Assembly (NCBI GenBank): GCA_002339265.1
Contig: DDKG01000313.1
Span: 1-48,419 of the forward strand
Direction of reading: 5' to 3'
Source of the DNA: Massilia sp. UBA2604
Lineage (GTDB): Bacteria > Pseudomonadota > Gammaproteobacteria > Burkholderiales > Burkholderiaceae_D
Length of the DNA: 48,419 bases
Positions 37,752-44,925 of the stretch are shown piece by piece. Each line of letters opens with the position of its first letter. Position 1 is the first letter of the stretch. The notes under the pieces were generated by a model that saw nothing but the letters and a program-made list of their open reading frames with translations, did not search any database and was not told where the DNA came from. The translations under genes were made by a program, and so were the position numbers.

Positions 37752-38130
37752 GGCCCGGTTCCTGTCGACGCTGCGCACGGATCGCGTCGGCCTGGCCAGC
37801 GCCGATCGCATCCTGCTGGCGCCGCTGGTGTTCTCGTCCGAGCTGCTCGACCGCTACGTGGTCGTGCCGACCGGCTTCGTCACCGACTTCGCAAGCGTGC
37901 CGCGCGCGCCGTTCACCTACTGGCTGTTCGGCGGCGTGGGCGACGAGGCGGCCGTGGTGCACGACTTCTTGTACGAGCGGGGCCTGGTACCGCGCGAGCA
38001 GGCCGACGACGTCTACCTGGAAGCGCTGGAGGCCTGCGGCGTGGTGAAGTGGCGCCGGCTGTCCATGTGGGCCGCGGTGCGGGCATTCGGCAGTTCCCGC
38101 TACAGCGGGAACGTGGCGCAGGGTGCGTGA
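37732..38130 (+). CDS. DUF1353 protein
   Basis: The 132-residue protein shows the DUF1353 core: VVVPTGFVTDFASVPRAPF, then DEAAVVHDFLYERGL and ADDVYLEALEACGVVKW. DUF1353 proteins are frequent next to phage lysis genes but have no proven activity; the conserved Asp and His suggest an enzyme or metal site. GAGG lies six bases before ATG 37732. Confidence 0.8.
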   Translation: MAPPASKARFLSTLRTDRVGLASADRILLAPLVFSSELLDRYVVVPTGFVTDFASVPRAPFTYWLFGGVGDEAAVVHDFLYERGLVPREQADDVYLEALEACGVVKWRRLSMWAAVRAFGSSRYSGNVAQGA

Positions 38131-38339
38131 TGCAATATGACATCTACGCCCTCACGCCCGCCGGCGGCGGCCACGTCCTGACGGTTCACCAGGAGCGCAA
38201 GGACGCTGGGCCGCGGCTGGTGGTCATCGCTGGCGGCGAAGTGTCGGGGCCAGCCGAAGCGATGATGGAGCGGATCATGGGCGAGCCGCTGGACGGCCAG
38301 CTCGGCAGTGCTACACTCGCCGGATGCTCGCAAAAGTAA
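38130..38339 (+). CDS. small hypothetical protein (69 aa)
   Basis: ATG 38130 shares its A with the DUF1353 stop (TGATG). The 69-residue product (MQYDIYALTPAGGGHVLTVH, PRLVVIAGGEVSGPAEAMME) has an alternating beta-rich first half and a short helix. Unknown family; distal gene of the lysis cassette. Confidence 0.55.
   Translation: MQYDIYALTPAGGGHVLTVHQERKDAGPRLVVIAGGEVSGPAEAMMERIMGEPLDGQLGSATLAGCSQK
38290..38317 (+). promoter_or_regulatory. promoter for last phage gene, leaderless
   Basis: TACACT (38312-38317) with TGGACG (38290-38295) 16 bp upstream. The -10 lies six bases before ATG 38324, so the transcript would start at or within the first codon. It shares AGTGCTACACT with the candidate late promoter at 19721-19731. 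Confidence 0.45.
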
Positions 38340-38614
38340 AGCTCCTACGCCAGCGCGGTCAGCGCATGTCCGACAACGAAATCGCCCGCGCTCAGTTCGT
38401 CGAGGGCGAGCTCGTTGTGCACGGCATGGGCGGCATGATCCTGGCCGAGCTCCAGCGCCCTGGCAATCAGGTGGCCGAGCCGCTGCTAGTGCTCTACGAG
38501 GCGAAGCTCACCACGATGCACGGTCCAGGGATGCTGCTCAAGGGCGAGGAACGGCCGCAGGGCGACAAGGGGCCAGCGTACGTCCAAGAGTGGTCGGTGC
38601 GGCTCGGCATGTAG
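38324..38614 (+). CDS. last phage gene, hypothetical (96 aa)
   Basis: The 96-residue product (MLAKVKLLRQRGQRMSDNEI, RAQFVEGELVVHGMGGMILA) is soluble and unrecognised. The frame overlaps the preceding gene by 16 bp. ATG 38324 is favoured by the -10 box just upstream; an internal ATG at 38366 is an alternative. As an independently promoted gene next to the attachment site it may be a lysogenic cargo gene. Confidence 0.55.
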   Translation: MLAKVKLLRQRGQRMSDNEIARAQFVEGELVVHGMGGMILAELQRPGNQVAEPLLVLYEAKLTTMHGPGMLLKGEERPQGDKGPAYVQEWSVRLGM

Positions 38615-38625
38615 CCCTGCAAAAC

Positions 38626-38636
38626 TTTACTGAAAT
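38626..38636 (+). other. right copy of TTTACTGAAAT (arm-type site or attR core)
   Basis: It is an exact direct repeat of 335-345, located 12 bases after the last phage stop in an AT-richer stretch that extends to 38750. Confidence 0.35.
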
Positions 38637-38753
38637 ACAGTTGTAAGTGTTTGTTTTATATAGGCTCATACAGTGGTCGATGGTGGGCTTGATCGCACTT
38701 GTTATCCACGCTCAACCTTATGATTTCACGGGGAAAAATGTCATTCAGGCATC

Positions 38754-38765
38754 TGTAACAGGGTG
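38754..38765 (+). other. candidate attR core (12-bp direct repeat)
   Basis: TGTAACAGGGTG repeats 284-295 exactly. It lies 59 bp before the host lipoprotein ATG. Host sequence around it also reads TGTAAC-AGGG-TGTAAT, a tandem half-site that could be a response-regulator box for the lipoprotein promoter. Confidence 0.4.
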
Positions 38766-38824
38766 TAATTCCCACAGCGCATTGGCCCGGCAAACCGTAT
38801 GATGGCAATATCAGGAGGACCGCC

Positions 38825-39307
38825 ATGAAATATATTGCCATCATTCTCGGGTCGCTCGGCCTGCTCGCCGGCTGCGCCGCGCCCGGCCCGACCTATACCT
38901 ATGCACAGCCGTCCGATCCCAGCCAGTGGCGCGTCGTATCCGTCACCCCGGTGCCCGTCGGCACCGGCGCCCAAGTGGCCGCCTCCGGCCAGGGCGGGGT
39001 CGTGACCTCGACGCCGATCGCAACGACGACGCCGAGTTCGGGCTGGACCACCACATCGGTGACGCCGGTCTATCGCACCCAGCAGCCGGTGATCGTGCAG
39101 CAGCAACCCGTGTGGGTGCAGCAGCAGCCGGTGTATGCGCCGCAGCCGGTGTATGCGCCGCAGCCGGTGTATGTCGAGCAGCCGCGCTACTGGTATCCGC
39201 CGATTTCGATCGGCCTGGGCTTCGACTTCGGCCGCAGCAGCTGGCGTGGCCACCGCCATCGCGGCTGGGGTGGACATATCGGGACGCGCTGGCCTTACGG
39301 CTGGTAA
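38825..39307 (+). CDS. Tyr/Gln/Pro-repeat lipoprotein (host)
   Basis: The 160-residue protein has a lipoprotein signal (IILGSLGLLAGC). The mature part is low complexity with tandem QQQPVWV/QQQPVYA/PQPVYAPQPVY repeats (residues about 95-117) and an Arg/Gly/Trp-rich end (WRGHRHRGWGGHIG). It is likely an outer-membrane or envelope lipoprotein of unknown function. AGGAGG precedes ATG 38825 and a terminator follows at 39314. It is the right host neighbour of the prophage. Confidence 0.75.
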   Translation: MKYIAIILGSLGLLAGCAAPGPTYTYAQPSDPSQWRVVSVTPVPVGTGAQVAASGQGGVVTSTPIATTTPSSGWTTTSVTPVYRTQQPVIVQQQPVWVQQQPVYAPQPVYAPQPVYVEQPRYWYPPISIGLGFDFGRSSWRGHRHRGWGGHIGTRWPYGW

Positions 39308-39313
39308 GAACGC

Positions 39314-39338
39314 AAAGCCGGCTGATGCCGGCTTTTTT
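39314..39338 (+). terminator. terminator after lipoprotein gene
   Basis: AAAGCCGGC (39314-39322), TGAT and GCCGGCTTTTTT (39327-39338) form a perfect stem with a T-run. Confidence 0.85.
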
Positions 39339-39363
39339 GTGGCGGCTCCCCTGACACTATGGG

Positions 39364-39453
39364 GTGGACGGCTCGCCGTCCACGCGTCCAAATCCTGTAT
39401 GCGATGTGGCGGAGCGTGCTTTCGTTGAACGCGTGGACGGGGAACCCGTCCAC
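39364..39453. repeat. pair of GTGGACGG palindromes (REP-like element)
   Basis: GTGGACGG-CTCG-CCGTCCAC (39364-39383) and GTGGACGGG-GAA-CCCGTCCAC (39433-39453) are two perfect hairpins of almost the same sequence 50 bp apart in a spacer between convergent genes. This is the layout of bacterial interspersed mosaic (REP/BIME-type) elements. Confidence 0.65.
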
Positions 39454-39482
39454 CCTACGGTGCCACCAACTTTCCAGAACAG

Positions 39483-40883
39483 TCAGACCACAGGGGCGCC
39501 AAGCGACTCGGGCCTTCGCGCAAGCAAATCGGACAGCCGTTGCAGCCCCGCCTGCAAGCGCCCGCGGTCCTTGATGCTGCCCAGGGAAATCCGGATGGCA
39601 TTCACGGATCCGCTGCCTGTTGCGAATGCCTCCGCCGGCGTGACTGCGATGCCCTCGCCGTCCGCAGCGCGCGCAAGCTGCGACGAGTTCCAGTACGCCG
39701 GCAGCTCGAGCCAGACATGCAGGCCGTCGCCAGAGCCGCTGTAGCGCCCCGCCAGGACGTCCCGCGCCATCCGCTGGCGCTGGCGCGTCTCCTTGCGTAC
39801 GCCCTCCATCAGGCCATCCGCGGAACCGTCGAGGATCCACTGGGTGGCCAGGGCGGCCGTCAGCGGGCCGGTCATCAGCGCAAACGATCTCAGCGCGACC
39901 AGCAAACGTGCGCGATCGTCCGGGTTGCGTACGAGCACGAAGGCGACACGCAAGCCGGGCGTCAGGCATTTCGACAGCGTCGAGATGTAGATCACCTGTT
40001 CCGGGGCAAACGTGGCAATCGGCGGCGGCGGCGCGTCCGCCAGCAGCCAGTAAGGATCGTCCTCGACGATGCGTACATTCCAACGCTGCGCGATGCCGGC
40101 GAGTTCCTGGCGCCGGCCTTGCGGCATGGTGACGGCGGTCGGGTTTTGCAAGGTCGGGTTGAGGTAGATGAGCGTGGGATTGTGCTGGCGGCATGCTTGC
40201 TCGAGCGGCTCGGGCAGCATCCCGTGCCCGTCCGCATCCACCGCGACGATGCGCCGGCCGAACTGGGTCGCTGCCGCACGAAGGCCGGGATAGGTCGTCG
40301 GCTCTGCCAGGATGACGTCGCCCGGCGCCGTCAGCGCGAGAATCGATGCGGCGATCGCCGCCTGCGCACCCGGACAGACAACGATCAGTCCAGGATCCAG
40401 GTGGCCGAACATCGGTGCGAGCCATTGGGCCCCAGCCTTGCGGTCGGAATCGCTTCCCCCGCCCAGGTGGTAAGTCATCAGCAATTCGCTGTCGGACCGC
40501 ATCAGCACTTGCGACAAACCCTGCTTCATCATGTCGTCGAAGTCCACGCCGTCCGGCGGTGGCGGGGTATTCATGCTCAGGTCGAGGACCGGGGTCAGTT
40601 CGACTTTCGGCGCCGCGACATACGTGCCCCGGGCGCCGCGGCCCTCCAGCAGGTTGCGGCGCCTGGCTTCGTCGTAGGCGCGCGTGATCGTCGTCAGGTC
40701 GACCTCCAGCCGTGCCGCCAGATGACGCTGCGGCGGTAACCGGTCGCCCGGTTTCAGCGATCCATCCACCACCGCCGCCTGCAAGGCATCCGCGATCTGC
40801 AAGAAGCGCGGCCCGCCGTGCGCGGCCAGGCGCGGCAACCAGATCGGCGCATGCGGGTCTTGTATGGCTTTCAACTGGGACAT
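39483..40883 (-). CDS. MocR/PdxR-type PLP-dependent regulator
   Basis: The 466-residue protein has an N-terminal GntR winged helix (residues about 25-90: LQIADALQAAVVDGSLKPGD, RLPPQRHLAARLEVDLTTIT) and a fold-type I aminotransferase domain with the PLP lysine Lys305 (ISTLSKCLTPGLR), the Asn/Asp pair (NPTLQNPTAV, EDDPYW) and Arg near the C-terminus (NAIRISLG). MocR proteins sense PLP or amino compounds and regulate neighbouring genes. The divergent small membrane-protein gene is a possible target. Its end abuts the REP-like element. Confidence 0.9.
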   Translation of the reverse strand: MSQLKAIQDPHAPIWLPRLAAHGGPRFLQIADALQAAVVDGSLKPGDRLPPQRHLAARLEVDLTTITRAYDEARRRNLLEGRGARGTYVAAPKVELTPVLDLSMNTPPPPDGVDFDDMMKQGLSQVLMRSDSELLMTYHLGGGSDSDRKAGAQWLAPMFGHLDPGLIVVCPGAQAAIAASILALTAPGDVILAEPTTYPGLRAAATQFGRRIVAVDADGHGMLPEPLEQACRQHNPTLIYLNPTLQNPTAVTMPQGRRQELAGIAQRWNVRIVEDDPYWLLADAPPPPIATFAPEQVIYISTLSKCLTPGLRVAFVLVRNPDDRARLLVALRSFALMTGPLTAALATQWILDGSADGLMEGVRKETRQRQRMARDVLAGRYSGSGDGLHVWLELPAYWNSSQLARAADGEGIAVTPAEAFATGSGSVNAIRISLGSIKDRGRLQAGLQRLSDLLARRPESLGAPVV

Positions 40884-40978
40884 TTTGTCTCGATGTATGG
40901 AAATTGCTTTCGAGTAGTATGCCTCAATATGCTCGCATCGATGCTGCTGTCAAAGTCAAAGCCGGGAACTACACACAC

Positions 40979-41218
40979 ATGATGGAATCGATCCCAATCA
41001 TCTTCGTTATCTTCAAGGCGCTCGTGCTCGGCACGGGCATGTTCTACGCCATCAAATGGCACTACGACCAGGGAAAGAAGGGGAAGGTGCAGGAAAGGCG
41101 CGCGGTGCTGCGCGCGGCCGGCAAGGTGGCGGCAATCTTCGTGCTGTCGCTCGTGGCCCTGGGGCTGCTGACCTACTTCCTGCTCAGCAAGCTCAGCCTG
41201 GACATGGGTTTGTCGTAA
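40979..41218 (+). CDS. small two-helix membrane protein
   Basis: The 79-residue protein has hydrophobic segments at about 5-25 (IPIIFVIFKALVLGTGMFYA) and 53-70 (IFVLSLVALGLLTYFLLS) with a basic loop between (KKGKVQERRAVLRAAG). The start is uncertain: two tandem ATGs (40979, 40982) lack a strong ribosome site, and a farther ATG at 40919 has worse coding character. It is divergent from the MocR-type gene with a TATGCT box near 40930. Confidence 0.6.
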   Translation: MMESIPIIFVIFKALVLGTGMFYAIKWHYDQGKKGKVQERRAVLRAAGKVAAIFVLSLVALGLLTYFLLSKLSLDMGLS

Positions 41219-41284
41219 CGGCAAATCGCGACGGTTGCCGGGCGTGAGGCGCTGCCCTCCCGGCCAACCGTCGCGCGCGGTGAC

Positions 41285-41671
41285 TCAATGCCCGTGCTGG
41301 CGCTCGTACTCGTCCGCTTCGGCCTTGGTGGCGTGGATGATGCCGTCCGGATGTTCCGGCGGCGTGTACAGGGTGTACAGGCGCATCGGTTCGGTCTTCG
41401 AGGTATTGATGACGTTATGCTCGGTGCCGGCCGGGATCACGACGGCCACGCCGTCTTCCAGCTTGTGCTCTTCGCCGTCCAGCAGCGCCACGCCCTCGCC
41501 CGCCTCGACGCGGATGAACTGGTCGTGGCCATCGTGGTGCTCGAGGCCGATCTCTTCACCCGGCTGCAGGGTCATGATGACCAGCTGGCTGCGCTTGGTG
41601 GTGTAGAGCACTTCGCGGAAGTTGTTTCCTGCCAGCGTTTTTTCTTCGATATTGATGCTATAGCCCGACAT
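41285..41671 (-). CDS. cupin-domain protein (host)
   Basis: The 128-residue cupin has motif 1 at PGEEIGLEHHDGHDQFIRVE and motif 2 at VVIPAGTEHNVINTS. Its close relatives are common soluble bacterial cupins of unknown substrate. GGAG precedes ATG 41671. It is unrelated by context to the phage cupin at 31519. Confidence 0.85.
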   Translation of the reverse strand: MSGYSINIEEKTLAGNNFREVLYTTKRSQLVIMTLQPGEEIGLEHHDGHDQFIRVEAGEGVALLDGEEHKLEDGVAVVIPAGTEHNVINTSKTEPMRLYTLYTPPEHPDGIIHATKAEADEYERQHGH

Positions 41672-41807
41672 GGGATTCTCCAGGATGCTGCGCGCAGGGA
41701 TAGCGTCGCGCGCGGTGGTTCACGGGCGGCCGATGCCGCTCTGACATCGATTGTATAAGAGCCGGACGTTTTGTGTGCGAGGCGCCCCGCACCGCATAAA
41801 AGCGGCT

Positions 41808-42197
41808 TCAGCCGGCGCCGAACAGATCGTGGGCGTCGAGGATGGCCCAGGCGATCTCGGGCCGCTCGGCCAGGCGCCGTCGCACCGCCGCCGGCACCGA
41901 CTGGCGGATCTTCTTGCACAGTCCGGGACGCTCCTCGAGCACGATCACGATGCCGCGCACGGTGCGCACCTCGTTGGGGCCGGGCGCGATGCGCAGCTCG
42001 CTGCCGACGTTCTTGCGGATCAGGTGTTGCACGTGCTGGAGGTCGGCATAGCTGTCGACGCGCTCGATGCGCTCGATCAGCTTCTGTTCCTGCTGGCGCG
42101 TGATCAGGAGCGGCCGCTGGTCGGCTCCCGGGTCGGCCAGCACCTGTTCGCGCTCGCAGACGCAGGCGCCCGGCGGGCACTCGACCCGCAGGGGCAT
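41808..42197 (-). CDS. Cys-containing hypothetical protein (host)
   Basis: The 129-residue protein begins MPLRVECPPGACVCEREQVL (CxxxxxCxC, a possible metal site) and continues RQQEQKLIERIERVDSYADL, PNEVRTVRGIVIVLEERPGL, AERPEIAWAILDAHDLFGAG. I do not recognise the family. A GTG at 42248, two bases after the upstream stop, could add 17 residues and is an equally plausible start since neither has a strong ribosome site. It is in tandem with the Mut7-C gene. Confidence 0.65.
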   Translation of the reverse strand: MPLRVECPPGACVCEREQVLADPGADQRPLLITRQQEQKLIERIERVDSYADLQHVQHLIRKNVGSELRIAPGPNEVRTVRGIVIVLEERPGLCKKIRQSVPAAVRRRLAERPEIAWAILDAHDLFGAG

Positions 42198-42250
42198 GCT
42201 GGCAAACGCCGCCAGCGAAACAGGGGATGCTGCGGCAGTGGTCGTCACAG

Positions 42251-43081
42251 TCAGGAAGGATAGTCGCCTGATACGTCGGCTGGTCCCGCCGATTCTACAC
42301 CGGCGACGTCGCCCAGGGCGCCATCCTCGTCCCCGGCCACGTCCGCCAGGAACTGCGTCATCCGCTTGTAATGCGAGCCCTTCCAGTAAACGCGCTGGCA
42401 AGTGTCGCAGGTCGTAAAACTGTCGTGCTGCGCGCGTACCGATGGCGGCAGGCGTTCGATCACGCTGGCCTTGTCGACGGCGCGCAGGACCGCATCGCAG
42501 TGCAGGCACAGCGAGAACGGCCGGGCGCCGTCCGGCAGCTCCAGCCGCTCGAACAATTCGCGCAATTGCTGCGCCGGTTCAAGTGCGTGGATGTAGCAGC
42601 CGTGCACGATCGAGCGCCGCTTGAGCAGCTCGCGGTCGCGCGTCAGGACGATACGGTCGTCGCGACCAGCCAGTTCCTCGACCTCGTCGTCATGATAGTG
42701 GTTGTCGTACAGGGTGCCATAGCCCGCCATCCGCAGCAGGCGCGCCAGGGCGCCCAGGTGCGAGCCGGCGACGAAGCGCATGCGCGCGCGGGGCCGCTCA
42801 CGCAGCCGCCCCTGCGCAAGTCCGCCATGCGGGCCGATGCCGTGCAGCTCGAAGCGCGCATAGGCGGCGACGTGGTCGCCTTCCTGGAGCACCCGGTCGA
42901 AGCCGCTGTCCTCGCGGTTGACGAATACGGTCTCGACTTCGGTATGCGGCACGCCCAGCGCCTCGATCATGTGCTTGGTGGTCGCGCGGTGCGCGCATGC
43001 GGACGCGAAGGTGCGTCCGCGCCGGTCGCGGGGCAGGAATTCGCCCAGCACCTGATGGAAACGAAACGTCGCGGTCACCAT
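42251..43081 (-). CDS. Mut7-C RNase domain protein with ubiquitin-like N-terminus
   Basis: The 276-residue protein has a ubiquitin-like N-terminal domain (TATFRFHQVLGEFLPRDRRG to AAYARFELHGIG, about 1-85) and a Mut7-C PIN-like RNase domain (MRFVAGSHLGALARLLRMAG, DDRIVLTRDRELLKRRS, then a zinc ribbon with LCLHCDAVLR and TTCDTCQRVYWKGSHYKRM). This Ub-Mut7C plus Mut7-C layout is a known bacterial architecture; RNase activity is presumed. The substrate is unknown. Confidence 0.85.
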   Translation of the reverse strand: MVTATFRFHQVLGEFLPRDRRGRTFASACAHRATTKHMIEALGVPHTEVETVFVNREDSGFDRVLQEGDHVAAYARFELHGIGPHGGLAQGRLRERPRARMRFVAGSHLGALARLLRMAGYGTLYDNHYHDDEVEELAGRDDRIVLTRDRELLKRRSIVHGCYIHALEPAQQLRELFERLELPDGARPFSLCLHCDAVLRAVDKASVIERLPPSVRAQHDSFTTCDTCQRVYWKGSHYKRMTQFLADVAGDEDGALGDVAGVESAGPADVSGDYPS

Positions 43082-43120
43082 GGTCGCACCTGCCTTGCAC
43101 TACGTGGGCTGCCTGCGGCC

Positions 43121-43858
43121 CTACTCGTTCATCAATTCTAGTGCATTCGGCACCGACGCGCCCTCCGCCGTATTGTCGAAGACGCACCACACCTTCCGCC
43201 CCTGTGCAACCAGCGCATCGAATTCGGCGCGCCAGCGCGCGATCTCTTCTTGCGGATAGCGCGAGTAATAGATGCGCGGTGCGCCATGCAGCCGCACGTA
43301 AGCCTCGCTGTCGCTGGTGGGTTCGTGCGGCCCCGGCTGGCCGGCGGCCGGATCGGCGATCACGCGGATCACCCTGTTCTCGCGCAGCAGGTCGGTGGCC
43401 GGCTCGGAAAACCAGCTGGCGTGGCGCGCCTCGAAGGCGATGCTGCAAGCGAAGCGGGCGCGCAAGCCGTCGAAGAAAGCCTGCGCCGGCGCGTCGGTGA
43501 AACCGAAGCGCGGCGGCAGCTGCACCAGCAGGCAGCCCAGCTTGTGGCCCAGCATGCCAGCCTCCCGCTGGAAACGGTCGAGCTGCTCGTCGACGTCGAC
43601 CAGGCGCGCCTCATGGGTCATGGCGCGCGGCACCTTGACGGCGAAGCGGAAGTCGTCCGGCACGCTGGCGGCCCAGCGGGCATAGGTTTCGGGCTTGTGC
43701 GGCTTGTAGAACGAAGAATTTATTTCCACCATGGGGAAGACGGCGGCATAACGTTCCAGGTGGCTTCCCTCGACGGGGAAGGCATCGGCGCACGCTTTGG
43801 GCAAGCTCCAGCCGGCGCAGCCGACGAGCAGGCGCCCGGTCGATTCGGATTGAGGCAT
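43121..43858 (-). CDS. DUF72 (YecE-like) protein
   Basis: The 245-residue protein matches DUF72: LLVGCAGWSLPK, FPMVEINSSFYKPHKPETYA, DDFRFAVKVPRAMTHEARL, LLVQLPPRFGF and VRLHGAPRIYYSRYP, with VWCVFDNTAEG near the end. The family is a TIM-barrel-like group without proven function. It is 39 bp downstream of no coupled partner and is convergent-free; it precedes the Mut7-C gene on the same strand. Confidence 0.88.
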   Translation of the reverse strand: MPQSESTGRLLVGCAGWSLPKACADAFPVEGSHLERYAAVFPMVEINSSFYKPHKPETYARWAASVPDDFRFAVKVPRAMTHEARLVDVDEQLDRFQREAGMLGHKLGCLLVQLPPRFGFTDAPAQAFFDGLRARFACSIAFEARHASWFSEPATDLLRENRVIRVIADPAAGQPGPHEPTSDSEAYVRLHGAPRIYYSRYPQEEIARWRAEFDALVAQGRKVWCVFDNTAEGASVPNALELMNE

Positions 43859-43990
43859 CGGACTATCGTGATCGTGTCGTTTCCATAATTCTATGGGAGT
43901 CGGGCCCGGCGCGGCGCATGGCTGGGCCAGCGACGGGTTTGCGCGGCGCCGCTTACAATATCGTCATCGTATCAACCGAAGGAGAACACC

Positions 43991-44428
43991 ATGAGCGACC
44001 CGCTCCACGTCGTCTGCCCGCACTGCGATGCGGTCAACCGCATGCCGCAGGCGCGCCTGCAGGACGCCCCTACTTGCGGCAAATGCGCGCAAGCCATCTT
44101 CAGCGGCCGCCCGCTGGACGTCGACAGCGCCCGCTTCGAGCGCCACATGGGCCGCAACGATATCCCGGTGCTGGTCGATTTCTGGGCCGAATGGTGCGGC
44201 CCGTGCAAGATGATGGCGCCGGCATATGCCCAGGCTGCACAGCGCCTGGAGCCGCAGGTGCGCCTGCTGAAAGTCGACACCGAGCGTTCGCAGGATTTAT
44301 CGGGACGTTTCGCGATCCGTAGCATCCCTACCCTCGCGCTGTTCAAGGGCGGACGCGAGATCGCGCGCCAGTCGGGCGCCATGGATGCGGGGCGGCTGGT
44401 GGCCTGGGTCCAGCAACATGTAGGCTGA
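43991..44428 (+). CDS. trxC: thioredoxin 2
   Basis: The 145-residue protein has the Trx2-specific N-terminal zinc finger (Cys9, Cys12, Cys29, Cys32 in VCPHCDAV and TCGKCAQA) and the thioredoxin fold with Cys69-Gly-Pro-Cys72 (AEWCGPCKMM) and the cis-Pro loop (SIPTLALFKGG). It reduces protein disulfides in the cytoplasm and is linked to oxidative stress. AAGGAG precedes ATG 43991. Confidence 0.93.
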   Translation: MSDPLHVVCPHCDAVNRMPQARLQDAPTCGKCAQAIFSGRPLDVDSARFERHMGRNDIPVLVDFWAEWCGPCKMMAPAYAQAAQRLEPQVRLLKVDTERSQDLSGRFAIRSIPTLALFKGGREIARQSGAMDAGRLVAWVQQHVG

Positions 44429-44528
44429 ATCCTTCATCGTTCCGGCCGGCATCACTTGATACAAGGACGACCCATGCTGCTACAATGACAACAAACGGGA
44501 CCATCCCCGTCCTTCATGAGGAGCCACT

Positions 44529-44891
44529 ATGTCGCAAGAACTGGTTTTGGAACGAGGCATCGAGGACAGCAAGCACTGGGCGCGCATCCTGTACGTCATC
44601 CACGCACTGACCTTCTTCTTCTCGCTCGGGATGCTGTCGATCGTCCCGGTGATCATCAACTACATCAAGCGGCCGGAAACCGTGGGGACGATGGTCCACA
44701 GCCATCACACCTGGATGATCCGCTCGTTCTGGTGGTACGTGGCCTGGATGGCCGTCGGCGGCGTGCTGTTCATCACCGTCATCGGGATTCCGGTCGCCTA
44801 CCTGCTGTGGTTCGTGGTCTGGGTCTGGAAAGCCTACCGCCTGGTGCGCGGCTTCCTCGACCTGAACAGCAACCGGGCGATGCCGGTTTAA
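44529..44891 (+). CDS. DUF4870-like small membrane protein
   Basis: The 120-residue protein has three hydrophobic segments (about 18-42 ILYVIHALTFFFSLGMLSIV, 64-88 MIRSFWWYVAWMAVGGVLFI, 89-105 VIGIPVAYLLWFVVWVWKAY) and the IPVIINYIKRPETVG loop typical of a proteobacterial integral membrane family related to DUF4870. Function unknown. GAGGAG lies ten bases before the ATG. Confidence 0.75.
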   Translation: MSQELVLERGIEDSKHWARILYVIHALTFFFSLGMLSIVPVIINYIKRPETVGTMVHSHHTWMIRSFWWYVAWMAVGGVLFITVIGIPVAYLLWFVVWVWKAYRLVRGFLDLNSNRAMPV

Positions 44892-44899
44892 AAACCGAA

Positions 44900-44924
44900 T
44901 GGGGCCGACCAGGCCCCATTTTCA
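44900..44924. terminator. terminator between convergent genes
   Basis: ATGGGGCC (44900-44907), GACCA and GGCCCCAT (44913-44920) form a perfect 8-bp stem followed by TTTC, and AAAAA-like bases precede it, so it may serve both the membrane-protein gene and metC. Confidence 0.7.
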
Positions 44925-44925
44925 T

